Positions 32,972-41,683 of a stretch of 64,000 bases of DNA are shown one piece after another (the stretch's first letter is position 1; each line of letters opens with the position of its first letter). Source of the DNA: Candidatus Rokubacteria bacterium 13_1_40CM_69_27 (GTDB taxonomy: Bacteria; Methylomirabilota; Methylomirabilia; Rokubacteriales; CSP1-6); contig MNEF01000124.1 in NCBI GenBank assembly GCA_001917535.1, forward strand, positions 1 through 64,000, in the 5' to 3' direction. Below the pieces are notes generated by a model. The model was not told the DNA's origin, ran no database searches, and saw nothing but the letters and a program-made list of their open reading frames with translations. Made by a program: the position numbers and the translations under genes.

Positions 32972-33972
32972 CCCAGCAGCTCCGTCGCCGCGGCGAACAC
33001 CGCCTCGATGCCTACCGCGTCGACCCGGCCGCCCGGCCCCTGGAGCACGCGGTGGCCGGCGCCATAGGGACCGTTGCGCTCGGCGCGCGTCGGCCCATAG
33101 ATCCCCACGCACGGCGTGCCCAGCGCCGCCGCCAGGTGGAGCGGGCCGGTGTCGCCGGCGACGAGCAGGCTGGCGCGCCGGAGGACCGCCATCAGGTCGT
33201 AGAGGGTCGTGTCCGGCGCCAGCACCCGCCGGCCGGTGGCGGGCTCGGCGACGATCGCCCGCGCCGCCGCTTCTTCGCCGGGTCCCCACACGACGAGCAC
33301 GTGCGCCGCCGCCTCGTCGGCGAGCCACATCGCCAGCGCGCGGAAGCGCTCGGTCGGCCAGCGCTTGTTCCGTCGCCCGGCGCCCGGGTTGAGCACCACC
33401 ACCCGATTACGCGGCTTGAGCCCGGCCGCCGCGAAGAAGTCGTCGATCCTCGTCTCGGCGCCCGGATCGGACGGCAGGTTGAACTCGACGACGCGCTCGC
33501 GGACGCCCAGCGGCTCGAGCAGGGCCAGGTACTGATCCACGACGTGCGCCGCCTCGGGTGGAGGCGTCACGCGACGGTTGGTGAAGAGCGCACTCAACGG
33601 CTCCCGACAGAAGCCGGCATTGAAGCCGATGCGAATCGGAGCGCGCGTCAGCCTGACCAGCAGCCCGCTCTTCAGCAGTCCCTGCAGATCGAGCGCGACG
33701 TCGAAGCGCCCTGCCTCGAGTCGCCGCCGGAGCCTGCCCACCGCGCCGGCCGCGCCGGCGATGCCGCGGGCACTCCGCGCCCGCCGCCAGAGGCGAGTGT
33801 CCACCGTCAGCACCTCGTCGAGCCCGGGATGGCCGACCAGCAAGGTCGCCTCGCGCCGCTCGACGATCCAGCTGAGCCGCACGCCGGGTAGCCGCGCCCG
33901 CAGCGTCGCAGCCACCGGCAGGGCGTGGACGACGTCACCCAGCGACGAGAGCTTGACGAGAGCTATGTTCAT
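32968..33972 (-). CDS. waaC: ADP-heptose:LPS heptosyltransferase I
   Basis: A protein of 334 residues from ATG 33972. GT9 family: MNIALVKLSSLGDVVHALPVAATLRARLP, DVALDLQGLLKSGLL, VVLNPGAGRRNKRWPTERFRALA and the nucleotide-sugar-binding LLVAGDTGPLHLAAALGTPCVGIYGPT. The SSLGDVVH start with LDLQGL favours WaaC, which adds the first heptose to Kdo. A family B repeat abuts its start codon and supplies the GAGG preceding it. Confidence 0.88.
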   Translation of the reverse strand: MNIALVKLSSLGDVVHALPVAATLRARLPGVRLSWIVERREATLLVGHPGLDEVLTVDTRLWRRARSARGIAGAAGAVGRLRRRLEAGRFDVALDLQGLLKSGLLVRLTRAPIRIGFNAGFCREPLSALFTNRRVTPPPEAAHVVDQYLALLEPLGVRERVVEFNLPSDPGAETRIDDFFAAAGLKPRNRVVVLNPGAGRRNKRWPTERFRALAMWLADEAAAHVLVVWGPGEEAAARAIVAEPATGRRVLAPDTTLYDLMAVLRRASLLVAGDTGPLHLAAALGTPCVGIYGPTRAERNGPYGAGHRVLQGPGGRVDAVGIEAVFAAATELLG

Positions 33973-34018
33973 AGGCTCGCCTCGGGCGGGCGGGGCCCAG
34001 CCCGCCGGCACCCTGCGG
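33973..34018. repeat. Family B repeat, divergent copy at the waaC start
   Basis: On the minus strand the element shares GAGCCGCAGG and CGCCCGCCCGAGGCGAGCCT with the 29037-29124 tandem, but the middle differs (GTGCCGGCGGGCTGGGCC). The last base touches the waaC ATG, so the repeat forms its 5' leader and ribosome site. Confidence 0.7.
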
Positions 34019-34033
34019 CTCGCACGACCACAT

Positions 34034-34573
34034 TCATCTGAAGCGCTCGCGGATCTGGGCGATCAGGTCGCGCGTCGAATGGCTCTTGGGATCGCCAGCG
34101 ATGGCGACCTGACCGCCGATGGCCCGAACGCTCCCCCGCTCCGGCACCGACTCGACCGTGTAGTCCGTGCCCTTGGCGTGCACGTGCGGGCGGAGACGCG
34201 CCACCAGGCGGTCGGCCGTGTCGTCGTCGAAGACGACCACGTGGTCGACGTCCCGCAGCGCTCCGAGCAACTCCGCACGCTCGGCCGCGGGCATCAGCGG
34301 GCGCCCGGAGCCCTTGAGGCGGGTGACGGAAGCATCGGCGTTGAGGCCGACGAAGAGGACATCGCCGAGCGCGCGGGCGTCTTTTAGATAGCGGACGTGG
34401 CCGACGTGCAGGAGATCGAAGCATCCGTTGGCCAGGACGATTCGCTTGCCCTCGGCGCGGAATCGCTCCGCCAGCGCGGCGGCCTCCTCCACGGTCAGGA
34501 ACGCGGCCGCGCGATTCCTCACCGGTCGGCGGCGCGGCGCTCGCGCTCCCCTCGACCGCGTCTCAGCGCGCAC
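34034..34573 (-). CDS. rfaE2: D-glycero-beta-D-manno-heptose 1-phosphate adenylyltransferase
   Basis: A protein of 179 residues. Nucleotidyltransferase: [38 protein letters not shown] (HxGH motif), [21 protein letters not shown] and [14 protein letters not shown]. It makes ADP-heptose. In E. coli it is fused to the kinase as HldE; here the two are separate genes 30 nt apart. The basic first 20 residues are probably not conserved, and a start nearer [11 protein letters not shown] is possible. Confidence 0.92.
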   Translation of the reverse strand: MRAETRSRGARAPRRRPVRNRAAAFLTVEEAAALAERFRAEGKRIVLANGCFDLLHVGHVRYLKDARALGDVLFVGLNADASVTRLKGSGRPLMPAAERAELLGALRDVDHVVVFDDDTADRLVARLRPHVHAKGTDYTVESVPERGSVRAIGGQVAIAGDPKSHSTRDLIAQIRERFR

Positions 34574-34603
34574 GACCCGTCGACCGGTGCCCGGCTCCCG
34601 TCT

Positions 34604-35608
34604 TCACGGGCTGCCGTCGCTGAGCGCCTGGGCCAGCTCGGTGTGGGCGACGGTCGCGGTCCCGCGCTTCATCACCACGATCCCCCCGGCCATGTTCGCC
34701 AGCGTCGCCGCCTCTACGGGGCTGGCGCCGCTGGCCAGCGCCAACGTGAAGGTGCTGAGGACGGTGTCGCCGGCACCGGTGACGTCGGCGATCTCGTCCG
34801 TGCCGAAGATCGGGATGAAGGTGGCGCCCCCCTCGCGCTCCAGGAGCGCGACGCCCTGACTGCCACGGGTGACGAGCAGCATGCCGGCGTCGAGGCGCTC
34901 GAGCAGCTGTCGCCCCGCCTTCTCCACCGACCGCTCATCGTCGACGGGACTGCCCGTCAGCTCCGCCAGCTCGGCCTCGTTCGGCGTCGCCGCGGACACT
35001 CCGGTGAAGCGCGGCAGCTCGTAGCGGCTGTCGACGCTGACGATGACGCTACGCTTGCGGGCGATGGCCCGGATGCGCTCGAAGATGCGGGGCGTGACCG
35101 TCCCGTACCCGTAGTCGGAGACCACGATGGCGTCGGCGCGCGTGGCCAGCGTGGTCAGGCACGCCAGCAGCGCGTCTTCGGCCATGGGGGAAAGCTCGCC
35201 GGAAGGCTCGCGATCGATCCGCACCACCTGCTGACGCGTCGCCTGGTAGCCGCCGGCCATGATGCGCGTCTTCACGGGCGTCGTCCGCCCCGCTTCGGTC
35301 ACGATGCCGTCCGTCGGAACGCCGGCGGTGCGGAAGAGGGTCAGCAGCTCTTCGCCCGCGCGATCGCGCCCCACCACGCCGATCGGCACGACCCGGGCGC
35401 CGAGCGCGTGGATGTTGTTGACGGCGTTGGCGGCGCCGCCCAGCCTCACGTCGCGGTCGGTGAATTTCAAGATGATGACGGGCGCCTCGCGCGAGATCCG
35501 CCCGGGCTTGCCGATGAGGTACTCGTCGGTGATCAGATCGCCGACGACGACGAGCACGCGACCGGCGAAGCGGTCGATGACGGCGCGGAGCCGCCTGGCT
35601 TGGGCCAT
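34604..35608 (-). CDS. rfaE1: D-glycero-beta-D-manno-heptose-7-phosphate kinase
   Basis: A protein of 334 residues from ATG 35608 (TGATG overlap with gmhB; the preceding GTG 35611 is also possible). PfkB-family kinase: VVGDLITDEYLIGKPGRISREAPV, LGGAANAVNNIHALGA, VVSDYGYGTVTPRI and the catalytic DVTGAGDTVLSTFTLALASG. It makes heptose 1,7-bisphosphate, the substrate of GmhB next to it. Confidence 0.93.
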   Translation of the reverse strand: MAQARRLRAVIDRFAGRVLVVVGDLITDEYLIGKPGRISREAPVIILKFTDRDVRLGGAANAVNNIHALGARVVPIGVVGRDRAGEELLTLFRTAGVPTDGIVTEAGRTTPVKTRIMAGGYQATRQQVVRIDREPSGELSPMAEDALLACLTTLATRADAIVVSDYGYGTVTPRIFERIRAIARKRSVIVSVDSRYELPRFTGVSAATPNEAELAELTGSPVDDERSVEKAGRQLLERLDAGMLLVTRGSQGVALLEREGGATFIPIFGTDEIADVTGAGDTVLSTFTLALASGASPVEAATLANMAGGIVVMKRGTATVAHTELAQALSDGSP

Positions 35609-36225
35609 CACCGTGCGCGCTCTCCGAGGATCCACTCGACGGCGTCGAGCAGATCGCTCGCGACGTGATCGGGCATGGCCGGGAAGCTCGCCCGGCGGTA
35701 CTCCCACTCGCCTCGGCCGTAGCCCGTCAAGACGAGGACGCTCCGGGCGCCGACGGCGCCGGCGACGACGAGGTCGGACGGCTTGTCGCCGACGACCGCC
35801 GAGGCCCGCAAGTCCAGCCCCAGCTCCGAGGCTGCGCGCAGCAGCAGCCCGGGCTTGGGCTTGCGGCAGTCGCAGTCGGCCCGGTACGGCGGCTGGCCAT
35901 CGGTCGGGTGGTGCGGACAGACATAGATCCCATCCAGGTGGGCGCCCGCCTGCTTGAGTTGAGCGATCAGCTCGGCGTTGACCGCGTGCAGCACCTCCTC
36001 GGAAAAGTACCCGCGCGCCACGCCCGCCTGGTTGGTGACCACGACCGCCGCCACCCCCGCGCTGTTCAGCGCTCTGACGGCCTGGGCCGCGCGCGGCAGA
36101 AGCTGGAGTCGCGTGGGATGGTTGACGTATCCCACTTCCTCAGTGAGAGTTCCGTCGCGGTCGATGAACACCCCGAGCCGGGACGCCACTTTTTGCAGTC
36201 TAAGGCCAAGCCTCGGTTTTCTCAA
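35608..36225 (-). CDS. gmhB: D-glycero-D-manno-heptose 1,7-bisphosphate 7-phosphatase
   Basis: A HAD-IIIA phosphatase: VFIDRDGTLTEEVGYV (nucleophile and acid Asp), VVTNQAGVARGYFS, a zinc loop CPHHPTDGQPPYRADCDCRKPKPGLL and VVGDKPSDLVVAGAVGA. The start is uncertain. I take TTG 36225 because it makes a TTGA overlap with the upstream stop behind a GGGGAGG site (205 residues); GTG 36252 and GTG 36189 are in frame. gmhB-rfaE1-rfaE2 supplies ADP-heptose. Confidence 0.9.
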   Translation of the reverse strand: MRKPRLGLRLQKVASRLGVFIDRDGTLTEEVGYVNHPTRLQLLPRAAQAVRALNSAGVAAVVVTNQAGVARGYFSEEVLHAVNAELIAQLKQAGAHLDGIYVCPHHPTDGQPPYRADCDCRKPKPGLLLRAASELGLDLRASAVVGDKPSDLVVAGAVGARSVLVLTGYGRGEWEYRRASFPAMPDHVASDLLDAVEWILGERAR

Positions 36226-37340
36226 GACAAATGGGCCCTCCCCGCGACGCACTCCGCGTAGAGCCGCCCCAGGGCCGCGACCTGAGCGGCATAGGTGAAG
36301 GGTTCGGCCGAGGCGCGGGCCGCCGCCGCCATCTCGGCAGCGCGCGACGGCGAAAGGTCGCGCACGGCCTGCAGCGCCGCCGCGACGGCACGCGGGTCGC
36401 GGGGGTCCGTGACGGCGCCGTTGACGCCCGGCCGCACGACCTCGCTGCCCCCCGCCAGGAGGCTGGTGACGACGGCGAGCCCCGAGGCCAGAGCCTCCAG
36501 GTGGACGTTGCCGAACGGCTCATAACGCGTCGGGAGGACGCAGACGTCGGCCGCCGCATACCACCGCTCGATGTCGGGGCGCGGCCCCAGCCACATCACG
36601 CGCTCGGTGAGCCCCAGCCGCGCCGCCAGCGCGCCGTAGGGGGCGGTGTCGCCCTTGCCCACGACGAGCAGGCGGCTTGCCCGGTCCTCGAGCGCGGCGA
36701 GGGCCTCGATCGCCGCCGCCAACCCCTTCCGCTCGAACCCGCTGCCGACGAAGAGCACGGCCCAGGCCCGGGCGGGAATTCCCGCCTCCTCCCGAGCGGC
36801 CGGGCGCAGCGCCGCGCGGTGGCGCGGGTGAAAGCGCTCCAGGTCCACGCCGTTATAGACGACGGAGACGCGCCCCGGGTCGACATGGTAGAGCGTCTCG
36901 ATCTCGCGCTTTCCGGCGCGCGCGATGGCGACGATGCGCAGGGTTCGCTCGAAGACCCGGCGCTCGAGCGCAAGCACGACGCGATGGTAGAGACCGCGCG
37001 CCGCCGGGCGGTCACGGCTCGCCAGGTAGGCGCGGTGGCATCCTTCCCCGGCCCGGTAGATCTGCTGGCAGAGCGTGCGCTCGTGGCTCTGCACCACGTC
37101 CCAGCCGCCGCTCGCGACGAGACGGCGCGCGGCCACCGCCAGCGCCAGCACGCGACCGACCGCGGGGAGCGGCGGGACGGGCAGCCGGTGGAGCGTCGCG
37201 CCGGAAATCGGCGGCTGCCCGGGCGGGCTCGCCAGGTGGACGTCGTAGCCATGCTCCACCAGGGCCTGCACCAGACCGGCGGTCGCATGCTCGACACCAC
37301 CGTGGAACACGAACGGCCGAGCGATGATGAGCAGCCTCAT
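36222..37340 (-). CDS. Glycosyltransferase family 4 (WaaG-like)
   Basis: A protein of 372 residues from ATG 37340. GT-B fold: PFVFHGGVEHATAGLVQALVEHGYDVHLA, VVQSHERTLCQQIYRAGEGCHRAYL (a motif shared with WaaG core glucosyltransferases), VVYNGVDLERFHP, VLFVGSGFERKGLAAAIEAL and PTRYEPFGNVHLEALASGLAVV. It probably adds the first outer-core hexose to heptose. ATGA overlap with the previous GT gene. Confidence 0.88.
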   Translation of the reverse strand: MRLLIIARPFVFHGGVEHATAGLVQALVEHGYDVHLASPPGQPPISGATLHRLPVPPLPAVGRVLALAVAARRLVASGGWDVVQSHERTLCQQIYRAGEGCHRAYLASRDRPAARGLYHRVVLALERRVFERTLRIVAIARAGKREIETLYHVDPGRVSVVYNGVDLERFHPRHRAALRPAAREEAGIPARAWAVLFVGSGFERKGLAAAIEALAALEDRASRLLVVGKGDTAPYGALAARLGLTERVMWLGPRPDIERWYAAADVCVLPTRYEPFGNVHLEALASGLAVVTSLLAGGSEVVRPGVNGAVTDPRDPRAVAAALQAVRDLSPSRAAEMAAAARASAEPFTYAAQVAALGRLYAECVAGRAHLS

Positions 37341-38464
37341 CGGACGGCGGCCGCGATTTTCTCCATCAGCGGGTAGAGCTGCGCGCGGGCTGCGGTGAAG
37401 CCGTACTCGGCCATGCAGCGCCGGCGCGCTCGCCGCCCGAGGGCGGCCGCAGCATCCCGGTCGTCCAGCAGCCGCCCGAGCGCCGCCGCGAGCTGGCCGA
37501 CGTCGCCGGCCGCCACGACGAGACCGCAACCATCCAGGATCTCGGGAATCATCGAGACAGCCGTGGCCACGATCGGCCGGCCGAGGGCCATGGCGTCGAA
37601 GAGCTTGGCGGGCACCTGCCCCATGGTATCCGTCGTGGCGCGCTGGGGCACGGCGACGACGTCGGCGGCGACGAGGTAACGCGGGACGTCGTCGAAGGGG
37701 ACCTCGCCGACGATCCTCACGAACGGGCGCGAGGCCCACCGCCGCGCGGCCGGCGTCGCAGGTTTCACGCCGATCAGCGCCAGCACCACGTCGCCCCCGA
37801 GCCGGCCGACGGCGTCGACGAGATCGTCCACGCCCTTGTAAGCGCGCGGCGTGCCCAGGAACATCACCAGGGGGCGTCGGCCCACGCCCAGCCGCGCGCG
37901 AGCGGCCTCGGGGTCGAAGCGGGCGGGATCCCAGACCTCGGTGTCGCGCACGTGCGGGACCAGGGCGCCGCCGAACCGGCGCTCGAGAAACCGTGAGGCC
38001 ACGGTGAGGGCGTCGGCCGCTCCCACCAGTCTCTCGCACAGCCACGTCCAGGGCAGGCCGTTGGGGTTGCCGAGGTTCAGGGCACGGCCCACCCGCCCCC
38101 AGAATCCCGCGCGATAGAAGAAGCCGAGCTCCCAGTCGTCGATGTCGAGGACGAGCGGCCGGCGTCGCTGCCGTCGGGCCAGGAGCGCCAGGCCATAGCT
38201 CGTCGGCCGTGGCTTCGAGGCGTAGATGATGTCGCCGTCGGCGAGCCGCAGGAGCGCCGGCAGATCGGCCAGAAAGCGGGGGAGGCGCCGCGCCGCCACG
38301 CTGCGGTGCTCGATTGCGCTGCTCGCCACCGGCGCCCAGAGCCCCGGGCCGAACCGGGGTCCGACGACGGCGACCTCGTACCGGGGTGCGAGCAGCCGGG
38401 CGAGCAGCTCGGCCCGGCCAACGGCGTTGTCCGAGAGATCGAACGCCAGGATCGAGATCTTCAC
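37337..38464 (-). CDS. Glycosyltransferase family 4
   Basis: A protein of 375 residues from GTG 38464 (GTGA overlap). The donor domain has RRPLVMFLGTPRAYKGVDDLVDAV, VPFDDVPRYLVAADVVAVPQRATTDTMGQVPAKLFDAMALGRPIVAT; the acceptor domain has the acidic DIDDWELGFFYRAGFWG. Second of four consecutive GT4 genes between gmhB and waaF; acceptor and sugar are unknown. Confidence 0.82.
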   Translation of the reverse strand: MKISILAFDLSDNAVGRAELLARLLAPRYEVAVVGPRFGPGLWAPVASSAIEHRSVAARRLPRFLADLPALLRLADGDIIYASKPRPTSYGLALLARRQRRRPLVLDIDDWELGFFYRAGFWGRVGRALNLGNPNGLPWTWLCERLVGAADALTVASRFLERRFGGALVPHVRDTEVWDPARFDPEAARARLGVGRRPLVMFLGTPRAYKGVDDLVDAVGRLGGDVVLALIGVKPATPAARRWASRPFVRIVGEVPFDDVPRYLVAADVVAVPQRATTDTMGQVPAKLFDAMALGRPIVATAVSMIPEILDGCGLVVAAGDVGQLAAALGRLLDDRDAAAALGRRARRRCMAEYGFTAARAQLYPLMEKIAAAVR

Positions 38465-39570
38465 GAGACGAGCCGGCGGTAATGCTCCTCCAGGGCGGCG
38501 GCGACGCGGGCGCCCGAGTAGCGCTCCAGAACCAGCCGCCGGCCCGCCTGGGCCAGCGTGTGGCGGAGCGTCGCATCCTGAACGAGGCGCCTCAGCGCCG
38601 CCGCCAGCGCCTCGCCGTCCCCCGCGGGGACCAGCAGGGCGTGCTCGTCGTCCACCAGAGCCTCGGCGACGGCGCCTACCCGCGACGCGATCAGCGCCCG
38701 CCCGGCCGCCAGATACTCCCAGACGACGCGCGACATACCGTCGGACTCGAGCGGGACGTAGAGCGCGACATCCAGCGCCGCGATCACCGCGGGCAGGTCG
38801 TCCACGAAGCCCGTGAGCGTGAATTGCCCGCTGAGCCCGGAACCATGGAGCCTCTCGCGAATCGCGCTCTCCTGGCTTCCCCGGCCGACGACGACGAAGC
38901 GCGGGCGGAGCCCTGCCCCGGCCAGGCGCCCCGCCGCCTCGACGACCACCCGATGGCCCTTCATGACGCGCAGCCCGCCGATGATGCCGACCAGCGGCTC
39001 GTCGCTGCGCGCTCCGAGACGGCGCCGCACCTCGGGGTCGGCGGCGAGCGGACGAAACCGTTCCGTATCGGCCCCCCCTGCGAGCGCCACCACGCGCTCC
39101 GCCGGCAGCAGCCCCGAGGCCAGGTACTGCCGGCGAATCGCCTCGGTCACGGTGACGACCAGTGCCGTCGCCCGGCGATAGAGCCACTGGTTGGCCCGGT
39201 GCGGTCTCACGGCCTGGGCGATGTGACGCGTTCGCACGATCGGTCGCGGCATGACGCTCAAACGATTTGCCACCGCCGCCAGCCAGTGCTCCTTGGCACG
39301 GTGCACGTGCACCACGTCGGTCGTCGCCAGCCAGGCCCGCAGGCGGCGCAGATCGGCGACGTCGGACGGCTTGACGCCGCCGCCCAGGCCGAGCGTGGCG
39401 ATGCGATCGACGCCCTCCTGCCTCGCGGGCTCCATGACGGGCACCTCGGTCCCCGCCCGGCACGCGAGCGTCACCTCGTGGCCACGGCGCGCCAGCTCGC
39501 GGCTGACACGCGCGGCCCAGTACGCGTCCGACGACCAACCCCGGCACGACACCAGATGAAGGATCCTCAT
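38461..39570 (-). CDS. Glycosyltransferase family 4
   Basis: A protein of 369 residues from ATG 39570 (ATGA overlap). The N-terminal domain has MRILHLVSCRGWSSDAYWAARVSRELARRGHEV and DVVHVHRAKEHWLAAVANRL; the donor domain has LVGIIGGLRVMKGHRVVVEAAGRL, GFVDDLPAVIAALDVALYVPLESDGMSRVVWEYLAAGRALIAS. No membrane helices. Related in layout to the GT4 gene that precedes it in the operon (39567-40682), suggesting an old gene duplication. Confidence 0.83.
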   Translation of the reverse strand: MRILHLVSCRGWSSDAYWAARVSRELARRGHEVTLACRAGTEVPVMEPARQEGVDRIATLGLGGGVKPSDVADLRRLRAWLATTDVVHVHRAKEHWLAAVANRLSVMPRPIVRTRHIAQAVRPHRANQWLYRRATALVVTVTEAIRRQYLASGLLPAERVVALAGGADTERFRPLAADPEVRRRLGARSDEPLVGIIGGLRVMKGHRVVVEAAGRLAGAGLRPRFVVVGRGSQESAIRERLHGSGLSGQFTLTGFVDDLPAVIAALDVALYVPLESDGMSRVVWEYLAAGRALIASRVGAVAEALVDDEHALLVPAGDGEALAAALRRLVQDATLRHTLAQAGRRLVLERYSGARVAAALEEHYRRLVS

Positions 39571-40682
39571 ACGAGCGTCCGGTACACCGCTTCCACGGTC
39601 GCCACCGAGCGCTCCGGGCTGAACTCCGTCTCCGCTCGACGCCGGCCAGCCAGCCCCATGGCGCGCGCCCGGGCAGGATCGCCCAGGATCGTGGCCAGCG
39701 CGTCGGCGACGCTCTCGGGCCGATCGTCGTCGACGAGCAGGCCCGTCTCGCCGTGGACCACGGTCTCGGGCAGCGCGCCGACACGGCGGGCGACGACGGG
39801 GCGCGCGGCGGCCATGGCCTCCAGCGCCGCTCGGCAGGACTCGTCCGATCCCGCCGCCATCAGGGCGAAGCAGTCCCCGGCGGCGAGCACGGCGGGCAGA
39901 TCGCGATCGCGGTAACCGGTGAAGACGACGCGGTCGGCCAGCCCCATGTCGGCGACGAGCTGCTCGAGCCGCGGGCGCGTCTCGCCCTTGCCCACCAGCA
40001 GCAGCCGCGCCTGGGGCAGCGTGCCGAGCAGCAGTCGGAACGCGGAGAGCAGCACCTCGTGCCCGCGATTGGGCGCCAGCCGCGACACCGAGACGATGAC
40101 GGGCGCCCGCCCCAGCCCGAACTCCTGGCGGATGGGCGCGGGGTCGGCGTCGCCGCCGAAGCGGGGCAGATCCGCGGCGCCCGGAATCCAGAACGTGCGC
40201 TCGGGAGGGATGCCCGCCTGCCGGCACCGCGCCTCGATCTGGCGCGAGGCCGCGAAGAGCGCGACCGTACGCCGGTAGAGCCACGCGGCGACGCGGTCGC
40301 GCCGGACCGAGCGGAAGTTGTGGAACGTCCGCACCAGGGGAACGGGATCGGCGGCGACCGATGCCCCGCGGACCAGCAGCGCGAGCCAGTGATCGTGCGA
40401 ATGATGGCAGTGGATGACGTCCACCCCTTCGTCCCTCACGACGGCGCGAAGCCGTCGCACGTCGCCGGCAAACGCCGCGGGCGCCAGGCGCGTCCGGAGA
40501 TGGAGACCCGGGATGGGATCGAGCCCGGCCTCGCGCGCCTTGGCCTCGAAGCGGTCGCCCGGGATCACTCCCAGCAGGACGCGGTGGCCCCGCCGGCGAA
40601 GCCCGCCGGCGAGCCGGATGACCGGATCGGCGCTACCCGTCCACCAGCGATTGGCCGCCAGGTGCAGGACCGTGAGTCCCAT
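39567..40682 (-). CDS. Glycosyltransferase family 4
   Basis: A protein of 371 residues from ATG 40682 (TGATG with waaF). It has VLHLAANRWWTGSADPVIRLAGGLRRRGHRV, VDVIHCHHSHDHWLALL, VSVSRLAPNRGHEVLLSAFRLLL and ALMAAGSDESCRAALEAMAAARPVVARRVGALPE. It shares the HLxxxRW/WxxSA-type N-terminus with the 38461-39570 product. Presumably an LPS core or surface glycan transferase. Confidence 0.83.
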   Translation of the reverse strand: MGLTVLHLAANRWWTGSADPVIRLAGGLRRRGHRVLLGVIPGDRFEAKAREAGLDPIPGLHLRTRLAPAAFAGDVRRLRAVVRDEGVDVIHCHHSHDHWLALLVRGASVAADPVPLVRTFHNFRSVRRDRVAAWLYRRTVALFAASRQIEARCRQAGIPPERTFWIPGAADLPRFGGDADPAPIRQEFGLGRAPVIVSVSRLAPNRGHEVLLSAFRLLLGTLPQARLLLVGKGETRPRLEQLVADMGLADRVVFTGYRDRDLPAVLAAGDCFALMAAGSDESCRAALEAMAAARPVVARRVGALPETVVHGETGLLVDDDRPESVADALATILGDPARARAMGLAGRRRAETEFSPERSVATVEAVYRTLV

Positions 40683-41683
40683 CAACCCAGTAGCCGCTGC
40701 AGCCGCGCGGCGGCTTCGGCGGCCGTGATGGAGGCCAGACACGGATGCTCGATGGGGCAGGTGCGATAGAAGCACGGGGAACACGGAGTGGGATGGCTCA
40801 GGACCTCCACGCGGCCCCGCGGTGCCGTGAGGCGCGGGTCGGTCGGTCCGAAGAGCGTTACCACCGGCGTGCCGAGCGCCGCGGCCAGATGGCCCACGCC
40901 CGTGTCGCCGCACACGAGGGCGTCGATCTCCGCAAGGACGGCCGGCAGCAAGGCGGGATTGTCGCGGCCGACGAGGCTCGCGGCCGGAGCGGCCCTCATG
41001 ATGGCCGCCGCCAGCGCCAGGTCCTCGCACGCGCCGAGCAGCACCGGCACGCCGCCACCGACGGCCACGATGTGACAGAATTCTACGATCCGCTCGGACG
41101 GCCAGAGCTTCGATGGTCCGAAGGCCGCGCCGAGGTGCACGCCCACGCGCGGCCGTGGTCCCCCGTTCGTCGTCGCCGCGCCGACCTCGCGGAGCAGCGC
41201 GCGGACCATCGTGCGTGCCTCGGTCTCTTCGCCCGGAGGGCTGAGGTGAGGCTGGCGGGCCACCGGAGCGATCCCGAGGCGTTCGATCAGCAGCAGATAC
41301 TCGTCGACCTGGTGCCGCCGCGGCGACGGCAGCCCTACCGCGTCCGTGAGCAGCCACGACCGGCCTTCGGCGGCGAACCCGATCCGTCGCCGCGCGCGCC
41401 AGTACCACGCCGCCAGCGCCGCCTCCAGGGAGTTCGGCAGGAGCAGCGCCGTGTCGGGCGCGAAGTCGCGCACGGCGTCCGCCGTCCGCAGGCGGCCGCT
41501 CCACCGGCGGGGATACGTGACCAGCAGGTCGGCCAGCCCTTGCCCGGCCAGGAGCGACGCCCAGGGACCGGCGAGTCCGACGCGGGCGCCCGGTAGCCCG
41601 CTGCGCAGGGAGCGAAGCGCCGGCACCGCCATGACGGTGTCGCCGAGCCAGTTCGGAAGCCGAACGATCACGGTCTCGGGCAT
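40682..41683 (-). CDS. waaF: ADP-heptose:LPS heptosyltransferase II
   Basis: A protein of 333 residues from ATG 41683. GT9: VIVRLPNWLGDTVMAVPALRSLR (the RLPNWLGD start is the WaaF signature), DTALLLPNSLEAALAAWYW, VGVHLGAAFGPSKLWPSERIVEF, VCGDTGVGHLAAALGTPVVTLFGPT and a C-terminal CSPCFYRTCPIEHPCL cysteine cluster typical of WaaF. It adds the second inner-core heptose. The start overlaps the lpxK end by 16 nt. Confidence 0.92.
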   Translation of the reverse strand: MPETVIVRLPNWLGDTVMAVPALRSLRSGLPGARVGLAGPWASLLAGQGLADLLVTYPRRWSGRLRTADAVRDFAPDTALLLPNSLEAALAAWYWRARRRIGFAAEGRSWLLTDAVGLPSPRRHQVDEYLLLIERLGIAPVARQPHLSPPGEETEARTMVRALLREVGAATTNGGPRPRVGVHLGAAFGPSKLWPSERIVEFCHIVAVGGGVPVLLGACEDLALAAAIMRAAPAASLVGRDNPALLPAVLAEIDALVCGDTGVGHLAAALGTPVVTLFGPTDPRLTAPRGRVEVLSHPTPCSPCFYRTCPIEHPCLASITAAEAAARLQRLLG

